DNA from: CAYQDR01 sp964416315
GTDB taxonomy: Bacteria; Methylomirabilota; Methylomirabilia; Rokubacteriales; DASRDR01
DNA length: 22,789 bases
Assembly: GCA_964416315.1 (NCBI GenBank)
Contig: CAYQDR010000078.1
Location: 1 to 22,789, forward strand
Direction of reading: 5' to 3'
Of this stretch, positions 6,952 to 14,713 are shown in pieces. Under the pieces are notes generated by a model, which saw nothing but the letters and a program-made list of their open reading frames with translations, was not told the DNA's origin and searched no databases. Positions within the stretch are counted from its first letter, which is position 1; each line of letters opens with the position of its first letter. The position numbers and the translations under genes are program-made.

Positions 6952-7695
6952 TCAGCGCCAGTGGCTGAGGCGCCGGTTCAGGCCCTCGAGCGCGAGGACG
7001 ACGGCGACCGAGAGGAAGGAGACCAGCGCCGTCGCGGCGAACAGCTCCGCGGGCTGGAAGGCGTTGGCCAGGGTCGTGAGGAGGAACCCCGTCCCGCGGA
7101 TCCCGCCGAACATCTCGACGACCAGCACGCCGAGCAGGCAGAAAATGATCCCGAGCCGCATTCCCGCGAGGACCGCCGGGAGCACGGCGGGGAGGATCAC
7201 CTTCCAGTAGACCTGCCACGTGGTCGCCCCCATCGAGCGCGCGACGAGGACCGGTATGCGGTCGATGTCGCGCACGCCGCCGATGACCAGGAGACAGATC
7301 GGGAAGAACCCGTGCAGCGTGCCGTAGACGACGGCGGGCGGCGTGCCGAGCCCGAAGATCAGGAGGATCCACGGGAGGACCAGGATCTTCGGCAGCGCGT
7401 AGAGCGCCACCAGGAACGGGTTCAGCACGTCGTAGAGGTGGCGGACGGCACCGATGACCAGGCCGAGCCCGATGCCGAGCCCCACGGAGAGGGCGTACGC
7501 GAGGACGGTCTTGCCGAGCGTCTCGCCGAGCAGCCGCCCGGCCTCGGGCGCGATCAGCAGGATCGCCCGGGCGACCGCCGAGGGCGCCGCGACGAAGAGC
7601 GAGTCGACCCAGTCGAGGCGCACCGCGGTCTCCCAGAGGCCCGCGAGGGCCGCGAGCGAGCCGAGCTGCGCCAGCCGCCGGGTGCCCGGGCTCAT
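6952..7695 (-). CDS. ABC transporter permease, SsuC/TauC-like (second permease)
   Basis: 247 residues with about six membrane segments, the BPD_transp_1 permease layout. The cytoplasmic EAA loop that docks the ATPase is VARSMGATTWQVYWKVILP, with the typical G at its centre. It forms the inner-membrane channel with the other permease just upstream. ATG 7695 is one base after the upstream stop (TAG, C, ATG), so the two are translationally coupled. The two permeases are related but clearly different, suggesting a heterodimeric channel, whereas SsuC-type importers usually use one permease gene. Imported substrate unknown. Confidence 0.92.
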   Translation of the reverse strand: MSPGTRRLAQLGSLAALAGLWETAVRLDWVDSLFVAAPSAVARAILLIAPEAGRLLGETLGKTVLAYALSVGLGIGLGLVIGAVRHLYDVLNPFLVALYALPKILVLPWILLIFGLGTPPAVVYGTLHGFFPICLLVIGGVRDIDRIPVLVARSMGATTWQVYWKVILPAVLPAVLAGMRLGIIFCLLGVLVVEMFGGIRGTGFLLTTLANAFQPAELFAATALVSFLSVAVVLALEGLNRRLSHWR

Positions 7696-7696
7696 G

Positions 7697-8443
7697 CTAG
7701 CCCGTCCAGCGGCGGGCGCGCGCCTCGACCACCGCCGCCGCGCCGTCGATCAGGACGACGAGGACGAGCGCCAGCGCGGCCAGTGCCGCATAGTCCGCCG
7801 TCCGCAGGAGGCCGTAGGCGTAGTTGATGAGGTAGCCGAGCCCTGCCCGCGCCCCCAGGACTTCCCCGACGAGGACGCCGACCAGGGTGAGGGCGAGCCC
7901 GGCCCGGAGCCCGGCGAGCAGCGTCGCCGTCATGCCCGGGAGGACCACCTTCACGAAGCACGCCCCCGGGCCCGCCCCGAGGGCGCGCGCCACGGTCAGG
8001 AGGTGCCGGTCCACGGAGCGGATCCCGGCGAGCACCGCGAGGACGACCGGGAAGAAGCCCAGCAGGAACCCGAAGGCGATCTTCGAGGCGGGCCCGAGCC
8101 CGAAGAAGAGCATGAGCGAGGGGTACCAGACGACGCTCGGGATCGCGTAGAGCCCGGAGAGGATCGGCTCGTAGATCTCGCCCAGGTGACGGGGGAGCCC
8201 GAGCAGGAACCCGAGCCCGAGCCCGAGCGCCACCGCGAGCCCGTACGCGACCAGGACCTCCACGACCGTGAGCCCGAGGTGCTCGGGCAGGCTCGGGTAG
8301 GTCTCGAGCGCGAGCAGCCGGCCGAGCGCCGGCACGATCTTCGAGGGCGGGATGTAGAGGAGCGGGTCCTGGCGGCCCGCCCAGAGCTCCCACGCCCCGA
8401 GCAGGCCGACCAGGACCGCCGCCCGCCAGGCCAGGACCCTCAC
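7697..8443 (-). CDS. ABC transporter permease, SsuC/TauC-like (first permease)
   Basis: 248 residues, about six transmembrane segments. An N-terminal helix (AAVLVGLLGAWELWA) is followed by the IPPSKIVPALGRLL region typical of SsuC-like permeases. The EAA loop reads VARALGAGPGACFVKVVLP. The GTG start overlaps the ATPase stop by GTGA, showing coupling within the ATPase-permease-permease operon. It likely pairs with the second permease. Confidence 0.92.
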   Translation of the reverse strand: MRVLAWRAAVLVGLLGAWELWAGRQDPLLYIPPSKIVPALGRLLALETYPSLPEHLGLTVVEVLVAYGLAVALGLGLGFLLGLPRHLGEIYEPILSGLYAIPSVVWYPSLMLFFGLGPASKIAFGFLLGFFPVVLAVLAGIRSVDRHLLTVARALGAGPGACFVKVVLPGMTATLLAGLRAGLALTLVGVLVGEVLGARAGLGYLINYAYGLLRTADYAALAALALVLVVLIDGAAAVVEARARRWTG

Positions 8444-9222
8444 GGCTCGACCTCGAAGGCCCGCCGAGACTCCTCGCGGATCTCCGCCCAGAGCCGCCCC
8501 CGGAGCACCGTCGCCTCGGCGCTCGCCAGATCCCGCGGCGACGGGAGCCCGACCTCGAAGCTCGCCTTGATGCGGCCCGGGCGCGCGGTCATGACCACGA
8601 TCCGCTGGGAGAGCACGATCGCTTCCTGGAGGCTATGGGTGACGAAGACGACCGTCTTCCGCGTCGCCGTCCAGATCCCGAGCAGCCACTCGCCCATCAG
8701 GAGGCGCGTCTGCTCGTCGAGGGCGCCGAACGGCTCGTCCATGAGCAGGATCGGCGAGTCCAGGGCGAGCGCGCGGGCGATGGCGACGCGCTGCTTCATC
8801 CCGCCCGAGAGCTCGCGCGGGTAACGCTTCTCGAAGCCGCGGAGCCCCACGGGCCCCAGCAGGCCCCGGGCGATCTCGCGCCGGCGCGCCGCGGACACCC
8901 CCTGGAGCTCGAGACCGAACTCGACGTTCTCGAGGGCCGTGCGCCAGGGGAAGAGCCCCGGGTCCTGGAAGACCATGGCGACCTTCCGGGGATCGGGGCC
9001 GTCGGTCGGCTCGCCCCCGATCCGGACCTCGCCCGCGTCGGGCCGGACGAGCCCGCCGATGATCGAGAGCAGCGTGGACTTCCCGCACCCCGAGGGCCCG
9101 AGCACCGTCAGGAACTCGTGCGCGGCGACGGTGAGCGAGATCCCCTCGAGGGCCGGTACGCTTCCGTCGCGCGTCACCCAGCGTTTGGAGAGGTCGCGCA
9201 CCTCGATGGGTGGGAGGGACAT
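8440..9222 (-). CDS. ABC transporter ATP-binding protein, SsuB/TauB-like
   Basis: 260 residues. It hydrolyses ATP to drive the importer formed with the two downstream permeases. Walker A GPSGCGKST is at 42-50, the Q-loop at Q86 (VFQDPGLFPWRT), the signature LSGGMKQR at 138-145, Walker B ILLMDEP at 158-164, the D-loop GALDE after it, and the switch histidine H196. The Q-loop DPGLFPW and VTHSLQEA are characteristic of the nitrate/sulfonate/taurine subfamily. The frame is open far upstream through hisC antisense, but the ATG at 9222 (MSLPPIEVRDLSK) is the normal family start. A GGTACCAT -10-like element ends 7 bases before it (9230-9237). Confidence 0.94.
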   Translation of the reverse strand: MSLPPIEVRDLSKRWVTRDGSVPALEGISLTVAAHEFLTVLGPSGCGKSTLLSIIGGLVRPDAGEVRIGGEPTDGPDPRKVAMVFQDPGLFPWRTALENVEFGLELQGVSAARRREIARGLLGPVGLRGFEKRYPRELSGGMKQRVAIARALALDSPILLMDEPFGALDEQTRLLMGEWLLGIWTATRKTVVFVTHSLQEAIVLSQRIVVMTARPGRIKASFEVGLPSPRDLASAEATVLRGRLWAEIREESRRAFEVEP

Positions 9223-9267
9223 CGCTCCGATGGTACCGCAACCGCCGGGGCCGCGGGTCGCCTCGCC

Positions 9268-9297
9268 TTGACAGTCCGCGCAGGCGGCCCGTACACT
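9268..9297 (+). promoter_or_regulatory. Candidate hisC promoter
   Basis: TTGACA (9268-9273), an 18-base spacer and TACACT (9292-9297, four of six). Predicted transcription start lies within about 3 bases of the hisC ATG at 9307, and no Shine-Dalgarno is visible, so the transcript may be leaderless or nearly so. Confidence 0.5.
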
Positions 9298-9306
9298 CCG
9301 ACCGCC

Positions 9307-10407
9307 ATGCCGCCGCGGTGGCGCGCGAGCCTCGCCCGCATCACGCCGTACGTGGCGCCGCCGCCGCTCGACGCCCTCGAGGCGAGCCTGGGCCAGCCCG
9401 TCCTCCGGCTCTCCGCCAACGAGAACCCGATCGGCCCCTCGCCGCTCGCCGTGGAGGCGATCCGCGCCGAGGCGAGCCGCGTCCACCTCTACCCCGATGC
9501 CGGCGCGCCCGCCCTCGCCCACGCCGTCGCCGAGGCCCTCGGTGTCACCCCGGCTCAGCTCCTCTTCGGCAACGGCGGCGACGAGATCATCACGCTGCTC
9601 GGCCACGCGCTGCTCGAGCCGGGGGACGAGGTCGTGATCCCCCAGCCCGCCTTCGAGCCGTACGCGACGACGGCGCTCCTCGCGGGGGCCACCGTCGTCC
9701 CGAGCCCGCTCCGCGACTACCGCATCGACCTCGACGACGTGCTGGAGCGTCTCGGCCCCCGGACGAAGCTCGTCTGCCTGTCCAGCCCCCACAACCCGAC
9801 CGGGCCCGCGCTGGGCCGTGCCGCCTGGGACCGCTTCCTCGCCCGCTGCCCGGCCGACGTCATGATCCTCCTCGACGAGGCGTACATCGACTTCGTCGAG
9901 GACCCGGCGGCGGTGGCCGACGGGCTCGCCGCCCTCCGCGCGCGGCCGGAGGGGCTCGTGCTCCTGCGGACGTTCTCGAAGATCGCGGGGCTCGCCGGGC
10001 TCCGGGTGGGGTACGCGATCGCGGCCGCGCCTGTGATCGAAACGCTCGGCCGCGCCCGCGAGCCGTTCAACGTGAACCGCCTCGCCCAGGCCGGGGCCGC
10101 CGCCGCGCTGCGCGACACGGCGCATCGCGAGGCGACCCGCCGGGTGGTCTGGACGGAGAAGCGCGCGCTCTACGCGGCGCTAGCGGCGCGGGGCCTCGCG
10201 TACGTCCCGACCGACGCGAACTTCCTGGTCGTGCGGCTCGGCCGGCCCTCGGGGCCGGTCGTCGGGGTGATGCGTGCGCGCGGGGTCCTCGTGCGGGACG
10301 GCGGCCACGTCGGCCTCCCCGAGCACCTGCGGATCAGCGTCGGGACGGCCGCGCAGAACGCGCGGCTCCTGGCGGCGCTCGACGCTGCCCTGGCCGGCAC
10401 CCGCTAG
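9307..10407 (+). CDS. hisC: Histidinol-phosphate aminotransferase
   Basis: 366 residues, a fold-type I PLP aminotransferase. HisC converts imidazole-acetol phosphate plus glutamate to histidinol phosphate in histidine synthesis. Family markers are LSANENPIGPSP (35-46), GNGGDEII (88-95), HNPTG with N163, DEAYIDF with D190 and Y193, the PLP lysine K225 in RTFSKIAGLAGLRVGYA, and a C-terminal LRISVGT with the substrate-binding arginine. It stands alone with no other his genes nearby. The related threonine-phosphate decarboxylase (CobD/CobC) or a general aromatic aminotransferase is a less likely alternative; the motifs fit HisC better. Confidence 0.92.
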   Translation: MPPRWRASLARITPYVAPPPLDALEASLGQPVLRLSANENPIGPSPLAVEAIRAEASRVHLYPDAGAPALAHAVAEALGVTPAQLLFGNGGDEIITLLGHALLEPGDEVVIPQPAFEPYATTALLAGATVVPSPLRDYRIDLDDVLERLGPRTKLVCLSSPHNPTGPALGRAAWDRFLARCPADVMILLDEAYIDFVEDPAAVADGLAALRARPEGLVLLRTFSKIAGLAGLRVGYAIAAAPVIETLGRAREPFNVNRLAQAGAAAALRDTAHREATRRVVWTEKRALYAALAARGLAYVPTDANFLVVRLGRPSGPVVGVMRARGVLVRDGGHVGLPEHLRISVGTAAQNARLLAALDAALAGTR

Positions 10408-10408
10408 C

Positions 10409-10426
10409 CGCGGGCCGCCGCCCGCG
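10409..10426. terminator. Possible bidirectional terminator between hisC and the coiled-coil gene
   Basis: A 7-bp GC stem (CGCGGGC / GCCCGCG) with a 4-base loop sits in the 30-base gap between two convergent genes. No T-tract is present on either side. Confidence 0.35.
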
Positions 10427-10437
10427 CGCCCGGCGGG

Positions 10438-10866
10438 CTACCGGCTCTTCTTCTGGACGACGGGGGTGGCGCGCTCGCGCGTCCGGTCGCGCGCGCCGCC
10501 GCTCGCCCGCTCACGGGCCGCCGCCGCGCGCCCCTGCGCCTTCTCGAGCGCGGCGATGCGCTCCCCGAGCGTCTCCTTCTCCGCGGTCACGGCCGCGAGG
10601 CGCTTCTGAAGCCCTTCGACCTGGCGCTGCGCCTCCTCGGCGCGCAGGCGCAGCATCTCGCCGTCGGCGCGGAGCGCGTGGAGCTGCGAGGCGAGGACCT
10701 GCTCACGCCCGGCGGCCTGGTTCCACTGGTAGCCGATGAAGATCACCACGAGCGCGAGCACGACGCTCGTGATGGCGGCCCACGACCGCCGCCGGGGCTC
10801 CTCCTCGTAGAGCTCGTTGAGCTCCTCTTCGGCTGTCTGCGGCTTCAGCTCCTCCTGGATCGCCAT
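10438..10866 (-). CDS. Membrane-anchored coiled-coil protein of unknown function
   Basis: 142 residues. The N-terminus is acidic (EEELNELYEEEPRRR), followed by one transmembrane helix (about 30-47, AITSVVLALVVIFIGY). A predicted coiled coil follows (about 55-115: LHALRADGEMLRLRAEEAQRQVEGLQKRLAAV and on) and ends in an Arg/Lys-rich tail. This topology resembles small bitopic division or envelope scaffolds such as FtsB/FtsL, but no specific family is recognised. ATG 10866 has an excellent ribosome site, GGAGGAGG, about 5 bases upstream. The gene converges with hisC and diverges from the 10985 gene. Confidence 0.75.
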   Translation of the reverse strand: MAIQEELKPQTAEEELNELYEEEPRRRSWAAITSVVLALVVIFIGYQWNQAAGREQVLASQLHALRADGEMLRLRAEEAQRQVEGLQKRLAAVTAEKETLGERIAALEKAQGRAAAARERASGGARDRTRERATPVVQKKSR

Positions 10867-10886
10867 CACACACCTCCTCCACCCGG

Positions 10887-10916
10887 ATTCTAGCGTCGCG
10901 CCTCCGGCGCCCCCAA
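10887..10916 (-). promoter_or_regulatory. Candidate promoter of the coiled-coil gene
   Basis: On the minus strand TTGGGG (10916-10911), an 18-base spacer and TAGAAT (10892-10887, five of six -10 matches). The expected start near 10880 gives a short leader that contains the GGAGGAGG ribosome site. Confidence 0.5.
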
Positions 10917-10963
10917 AGAAATTCGCCCTGGCCGCGGCGCCCTGGTGGCGCCCCGGCTCCTGC

Positions 10964-10971
10964 GGTATCAT
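10964..10971 (+). promoter_or_regulatory. Candidate -10 element (GGTATCAT)
   Basis: TATCAT matches TATAAT at five of six positions and lies 13 bases before ATG 10985. It overlaps an in-frame ATG at 10970, which argues that translation begins at 10985 instead. No clear -35 is seen. Confidence 0.35.
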
Positions 10972-10984
10972 GGCGCCCGACGGC

Positions 10985-11548
10985 ATGGCGAGCGAGCCCG
11001 AGGCCGCCTCGGTCCCGAGCCTCAAGCGGTTCTTCGACCGCCTGGTGCGTCGGAGCCTGGGCGACCTGTGGCTCTCCGGCGAGCCCGTCGCCGACTACCT
11101 CGCGGCGCTCCTGGCGCGCTTCGCCCGCACTGACCAGCTCTATGCCCTCCGCGACGCGACCGGGCAGCCGCTCGAAACCGTCGTGGAGATGCTGCTCGAG
11201 ATCGAGCGTGCCTGGACGTTCGACGACCCGCGCTTCGACCCCTTCCGGGAGCGCGAGGTGCGGCAGCACATCGGCGACTACACGCTCTTCATGACCGGGA
11301 TCTTCTGCGAGCACGTCGAGCGCCGCGCGAGCACCCGCTTCTACGTCCGGGAGGGCAAGCGCGCCTACGGGGTCGTCGCGGACTTCGAGCGGTCGGCGCT
11401 CCGCCCCCAGGCGCGGCTCTTCGCGGCGCTCGCCGCCGGGTTCGAGGTGTACGCGAGCGCCCTGAGCTACATGAAGCGCGTCTACCTCCGCCCGACCGAC
11501 TCGCCGCCCGCCTTCCGGCCCACCCTCCGTCTCCTCACCGAATGGTAG
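10985..11548 (+). CDS. Conserved-looking protein of unknown function (187 aa)
   Basis: 187 residues from ATG 10985 (192 from ATG 10970). I do not recognise a family. It is soluble and mostly helical, with no signal peptide or membrane segment. Distinct blocks are LKRFFDRLVRRSLGDLW near the start, LETVVEMLLEIERAW, then REVRQHIGDYTLFMTGIF with an HVERR helix, FYVREGKRAYGVVADFE and a C-terminal FEVYASALSYMKRVY. Helical density and codon bias indicate a real gene. It is followed 75 bases later by another unknown gene on the same strand. The N-terminus is unsettled because the upstream frame overlaps the divergent coiled-coil gene. Confidence 0.75.
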   Translation: MASEPEAASVPSLKRFFDRLVRRSLGDLWLSGEPVADYLAALLARFARTDQLYALRDATGQPLETVVEMLLEIERAWTFDDPRFDPFREREVRQHIGDYTLFMTGIFCEHVERRASTRFYVREGKRAYGVVADFERSALRPQARLFAALAAGFEVYASALSYMKRVYLRPTDSPPAFRPTLRLLTEW

Positions 11549-11623
11549 TGCCGTGCCGATGACCGTCGCATCCCGGCGTCCTCGGCCCGGCACAAGCCAG
11601 CGCTGCAACCAGACCGTCCCCGC

Positions 11624-12844
11624 ATGGTAGTCGCCGCCCTCGAGGCGCTCGTCGGCGGCGAGCCGGGGGACGAGGCCGTCGCGACGGCCCTGGCGACGAT
11701 CCCCGCCGCCGAGCTTCCCGACGCGCTGAGGCTCCTCGCCCGCCAGTACCGGCTCGCCGCCGTCCCGATCCTCCGCCGCTGCCTCCGGGGTCGGCCCGAG
11801 TGGGCGGCGGCGGCCGCCCAGGCGCTGGGGACGCTGCCGCTCCCGGAGGCCGCCGCCGCGCTGGCCGCTGCGGAGGCGGGCGCGCCTCCGAAGGCCGTCC
11901 GCACCGCCGTCCGCCGCGCGCTCTACCGCCTCCGCCAGGCGGGCGTCACCCCGCCGCCGCCGCCCGCCGCGGCGCGCCCGGCGCCGGCGCCGCCCGAGCC
12001 GCGCCAGGCGTGGGCTTCGGCGATCGACGGCACGGGCTCCCGCGGGCTCTGGCTCGTCCTCGAAAGCCGCGCCGGCGAGCGGACGCTCCTGTCCGCCATC
12101 CTCAACGAGACCGGTGGGGTGCTGGAGTTCGCCGGCGGGCCGATCGCGAAGAAGCGGCTCGACGCGCGCCTCCAGGCGCTCCGCGCGGAGAGCGCGTTCC
12201 CCTGGGCGCCGCTGCCGCCGGCTTGGGCCGCGGCGCTGCTCGTCGAGGCGACCGCCCGCCACGCGGCGAGCGGCACCCCGCTGCCCGCCGACCTCGCGCG
12301 CTGGCTCCTCGCCCTGCCCGCCGCCGAGCCCGGCGACCCGCCGATCTACGGCCGGTTCGGGCGCGAGACGGTCGCGGCGGACCCCACCGCGCTCGAGCGC
12401 TCGGCCGAGCTCCTCGCGCTGCCCGAGCTGGGCGGCTGGTTCCTGGACCCCGCGTCCGTCCAGACGGAGGCGCTCGAGCGGCTCCAGGCGAAGGAGAGCC
12501 GCCTCGTCGTCAGCGACCAGATCAAGGCGGAGCGGCTCGGGGCGCTCGTGGACCGCGTCATCGACCGGGAGTTCACAGGCGAGACGCGCCGGCACTGGCA
12601 GCGGCGGCTCGAGGAGGAGGCGTGGGTCCTCGCCGAGATCGGGCACGAGGCCGAGGCCCGGCTCGCCGTGGCCGTCGCCCTCACGCTCGCGGACGTCGAG
12701 CGGCCGGCCCGCCGGATCCCGTTCCTGCGCGCGCTCGTCGAGCGGAGCCTCGAGATCGCGGGCGAGGTCGCCCTCGGGCGCGTGCCCGGCGAGGAGGTCA
12801 GCCGGCTGCCGCGCGCCCCGCGCGCCGCCACCTCGGCACGGTGA
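11624..12844 (+). CDS. Large protein of unknown function with N-terminal helical repeats
   Basis: 406 residues; no family recognised. Residues 1-105 are alanine/leucine-rich paired helices resembling HEAT-type repeats (LPDALRLLARQYRLAAVPILRRCLR, then AVRTAVRRALYRLRQAG). A Pro/Ala linker lies at about 109-127. A globular part follows, including GSRGLWLVLESRAGERTLLSAILNETGGVLEFAGG, and the C-terminal half is helical with SRLVVSDQIKAERLGALVDR and HWQRRLEEEAWVLAEIGH. Its stop overlaps the peptidase start (GTGA), so the two are co-translated. The helical repeats suggest protein-protein contacts. The start is preceded by no obvious Shine-Dalgarno and could lie slightly downstream. Confidence 0.75.
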   Translation: MVVAALEALVGGEPGDEAVATALATIPAAELPDALRLLARQYRLAAVPILRRCLRGRPEWAAAAAQALGTLPLPEAAAALAAAEAGAPPKAVRTAVRRALYRLRQAGVTPPPPPAAARPAPAPPEPRQAWASAIDGTGSRGLWLVLESRAGERTLLSAILNETGGVLEFAGGPIAKKRLDARLQALRAESAFPWAPLPPAWAAALLVEATARHAASGTPLPADLARWLLALPAAEPGDPPIYGRFGRETVAADPTALERSAELLALPELGGWFLDPASVQTEALERLQAKESRLVVSDQIKAERLGALVDRVIDREFTGETRRHWQRRLEEEAWVLAEIGHEAEARLAVAVALTLADVERPARRIPFLRALVERSLEIAGEVALGRVPGEEVSRLPRAPRAATSAR

Positions 12845-13809
12845 CGGGCCTCACGGACGTCCCGGGGCTCCTCGTCGGCCACGCCTCCGACGCGGTCGGC
12901 CTCACGGGCTGCACCGCCGTCCTCTGCCCCGGCGGCGCCGTGGCCGGCGTCGAGATCCGCGGTTGGGCCTCCGGCGTGGCGGGCCTCGACCTCCTCGATC
13001 CCCGGCACCTCGGCGAGCACCTCCACGCCGTCGTGCTCGCGGGCGGCAGCGCCTTCGGGCTGGAGGCCGTCTTCGGCGTCATGGCCCACCTCGAGGCACA
13101 GGGGATCGGCTTCCCCACGCCGGCCGGGGCCGTGCCGCTCGTCGCCGGCGCGATCCTCTACGACCTCGCGCTCGGCGATCCGCGCGCCCGTCCCGACCAC
13201 GCGATGGGCCGGCGCGCGGCCGCGGCGGCCACGGCGGGGCCGGTCGAGGAGGGCTCGGTCGGCGCCGGCACCGGCGCCACGGTGGGGAAGCTCTTCGGCC
13301 TGGGCCGGGCGATGAAGGGCGGCCTCGGCACGGCGAGCCGGCGCGCCGGCGCCGCCACCGTCGGGGCGCTCGTCGCCGTCAACGCGCTCGGCGACGTCCG
13401 CGACCCCGCGACCGGGGCCCTCCTCGCGGGCACGCGCGACGCCCCGGATGGACGCCGTCTGGTGGACGCGGCGCAGGCGCTGCGCGAAGGCGCGCCGCCG
13501 CCGAGCTTCCGCGGCACCCACACGACGATCGGCCTCGTCGCGACCGACGCGCGCCTCGGAAAGATCGAGGCCACGCGCCTGGCCGGCCTCGCGCACCTGG
13601 GTCTGGCCCGGACGCTCTCGCCCCCGCACACGACCGTGGACGGCGACGCGCTCTTTTGTCTCTCGACGGGGAGCGCGACGACCGTCCCCTTCGACCTCCT
13701 CGCGCTCGTGGCGGCCGACTGCGTCGCCGAGGCCGTGGTGCGGGCCGTCCGGACCGCGACCGCGCTCGGCGGGGTCCCCGCCTGGCGCGACCTCGAACCC
13801 CGCTCCTGA
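12841..13809 (+). CDS. P1 family (DmpA/NylC-type) N-terminal-nucleophile peptidase
   Basis: 322 residues. This family is made as a precursor that cleaves itself to expose an N-terminal Ser or Thr nucleophile, then acts as an aminopeptidase or amidase. Recognisable blocks are the N-terminal GLTDVPGLLVGHASD, TAVLCPGGAVAGVEIRG, the conserved AGGSAFGL (67-74), VGAGTGATVGK (140-150) and the probable autocleavage site RGTHTTIGLVATDA with T228 as likely nucleophile, matching the NTTI site of NylC. GTG 12841 overlaps the upstream stop. Cytoplasmic: no signal peptide. The substrate is unknown; a short-peptide or cyclic amide hydrolase is typical for the family. Confidence 0.92.
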   Translation: MTGLTDVPGLLVGHASDAVGLTGCTAVLCPGGAVAGVEIRGWASGVAGLDLLDPRHLGEHLHAVVLAGGSAFGLEAVFGVMAHLEAQGIGFPTPAGAVPLVAGAILYDLALGDPRARPDHAMGRRAAAAATAGPVEEGSVGAGTGATVGKLFGLGRAMKGGLGTASRRAGAATVGALVAVNALGDVRDPATGALLAGTRDAPDGRRLVDAAQALREGAPPPSFRGTHTTIGLVATDARLGKIEATRLAGLAHLGLARTLSPPHTTVDGDALFCLSTGSATTVPFDLLALVAADCVAEAVVRAVRTATALGGVPAWRDLEPRS

Positions 13810-13823
13810 ACCGGAGGACCGCG

Positions 13824-14354
13824 ATGCCCCTCTACAGCTTCGAAGGCCGCCGCCCCCGCGTCGACCCCGACGCCTTCGTCGCCCCGACGGCCACGCTCAT
13901 CGGGGACGTGACGGTCGAGGCCGGCGCGTCGGTCTGGTACGGTGCCGTCCTCCGCGGAGATTTCCAGCCGATCGTCGTCCGTGCGGGCGCCAACGTTCAG
14001 GACAACGCGGTCGTCCACACGACACCAGCCGGTGGCGCCGAGATCGGCCCCGGCGCCACCGTGGGCCACGGCTGCGTGATCCACGCGGCGACGCTCGAGC
14101 CCGAGTGCCTGGTCGGGAACGGCGCCGTGGTCCTCGACGGGGCGCGGATCGGCCCGCGCAGCCTCGTCGCCGCGGGCGCGGTCGTGGCGCCGGGGATGAT
14201 CGTGCCGGAGGGGGTGCTCGTCGCCGGGGTGCCGGCCGAGGTCAAGCGGCCGCTGGCCGGGACCGCCGCGGAGCGCTGGGTCCGGGTGAACCCGGCGGGC
14301 TACCAGGCCCTCGCCCGCCGCCACCGCGACGGGGTCGCGCCCGTCGCCGAGTAG
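13824..14354 (+). CDS. Gamma-class carbonic anhydrase family protein (left-handed beta-helix)
   Basis: 176 residues with hexapeptide repeats that fold into a left-handed beta-helix trimer. The catalytic set of gamma carbonic anhydrases is present: R44 and D46 in LRGDFQ, Q59 and D60 in VQDN, and zinc ligands H65, H82 and H87 (VVHTT, GHGCVIH). The C-terminal helix (AERWVRVNPAGYQALARRH) packs against the trimer. Family members reversibly hydrate CO2 or act as uncharacterised metal-binding homologues (YrdA/PaaY). ATG 13824 has GGAGG six bases upstream and follows the peptidase stop by 14 bases, so the two are likely co-transcribed. Confidence 0.92.
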   Translation: MPLYSFEGRRPRVDPDAFVAPTATLIGDVTVEAGASVWYGAVLRGDFQPIVVRAGANVQDNAVVHTTPAGGAEIGPGATVGHGCVIHAATLEPECLVGNGAVVLDGARIGPRSLVAAGAVVAPGMIVPEGVLVAGVPAEVKRPLAGTAAERWVRVNPAGYQALARRHRDGVAPVAE

Positions 14355-14372
14355 CGCCCCCACCGGCCCCCT

Positions 14373-14380
14373 GGTAGCAT
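14373..14380 (+). promoter_or_regulatory. Candidate extended -10 element (GGTAGCAT)
   Basis: TGG-TAGCAT is an extended -10-like element ending six bases before ATG 14387. There is no -35 of note and no Shine-Dalgarno, which would fit a leaderless transcript. Confidence 0.3.
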
Positions 14381-14386
14381 GGGGCC

Positions 14387-14671
14387 ATGGCTGGCCGCGT
14401 CATCCCCTTCCGGCGCCCGCCGCCCGAGCCGCCCGACGAGGGGCCGTTCGAGGAGGTGACGCGCGCCCGCGATCAGGCCGAGGCGCTCGTCGTCCGGAGC
14501 CTCCTCGAGGCGTACGGGATCCGGGTCCTCCTGCGCACGCACGTGGCGCCCTCGGTCCACCCGTTCACGGTCGGCGACCAGGCCGAGGTGCGGATCCTGG
14601 TTACGCGCGCGGACGTCCCGGAGAGCCGCCGGCTGCTCGTCCGGCTCGCCCCCGGACCGTCGGCCCCCTGA
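14387..14671 (+). CDS. DUF2007 domain protein
   Basis: 94 residues. After a basic, proline-rich start (VIPFRRPPPEPP), residues 20-88 match the DUF2007 pattern (Pfam describes it as a putative prokaryotic signal-transducing protein): FEEVTRARDQAEALVVRSLLE, then YGIRVLLR, VRILVTRADVPESRRLL. The fold is a small beta-alpha-beta domain; its role is not established. It is the last plus-strand gene before the long minus-strand block, 32 bases after the carbonic anhydrase-like gene. Confidence 0.82.
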   Translation: MAGRVIPFRRPPPEPPDEGPFEEVTRARDQAEALVVRSLLEAYGIRVLLRTHVAPSVHPFTVGDQAEVRILVTRADVPESRRLLVRLAPGPSAP

Positions 14672-14713
14672 GCGCGGCGCTCAGTCGGGTCCCCCCACAC
14701 CCCCGTCCCCTCC

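Noticed and set aside
11800..14354. Long overlapping plus-strand frames of about 670 and 750 codons across the unknown gene, peptidase and carbonic anhydrase
   Set aside because: They only show recognisable protein where they coincide with the true frame of the peptidase or carbonic anhydrase; the rest is low-complexity Arg/Pro sequence.
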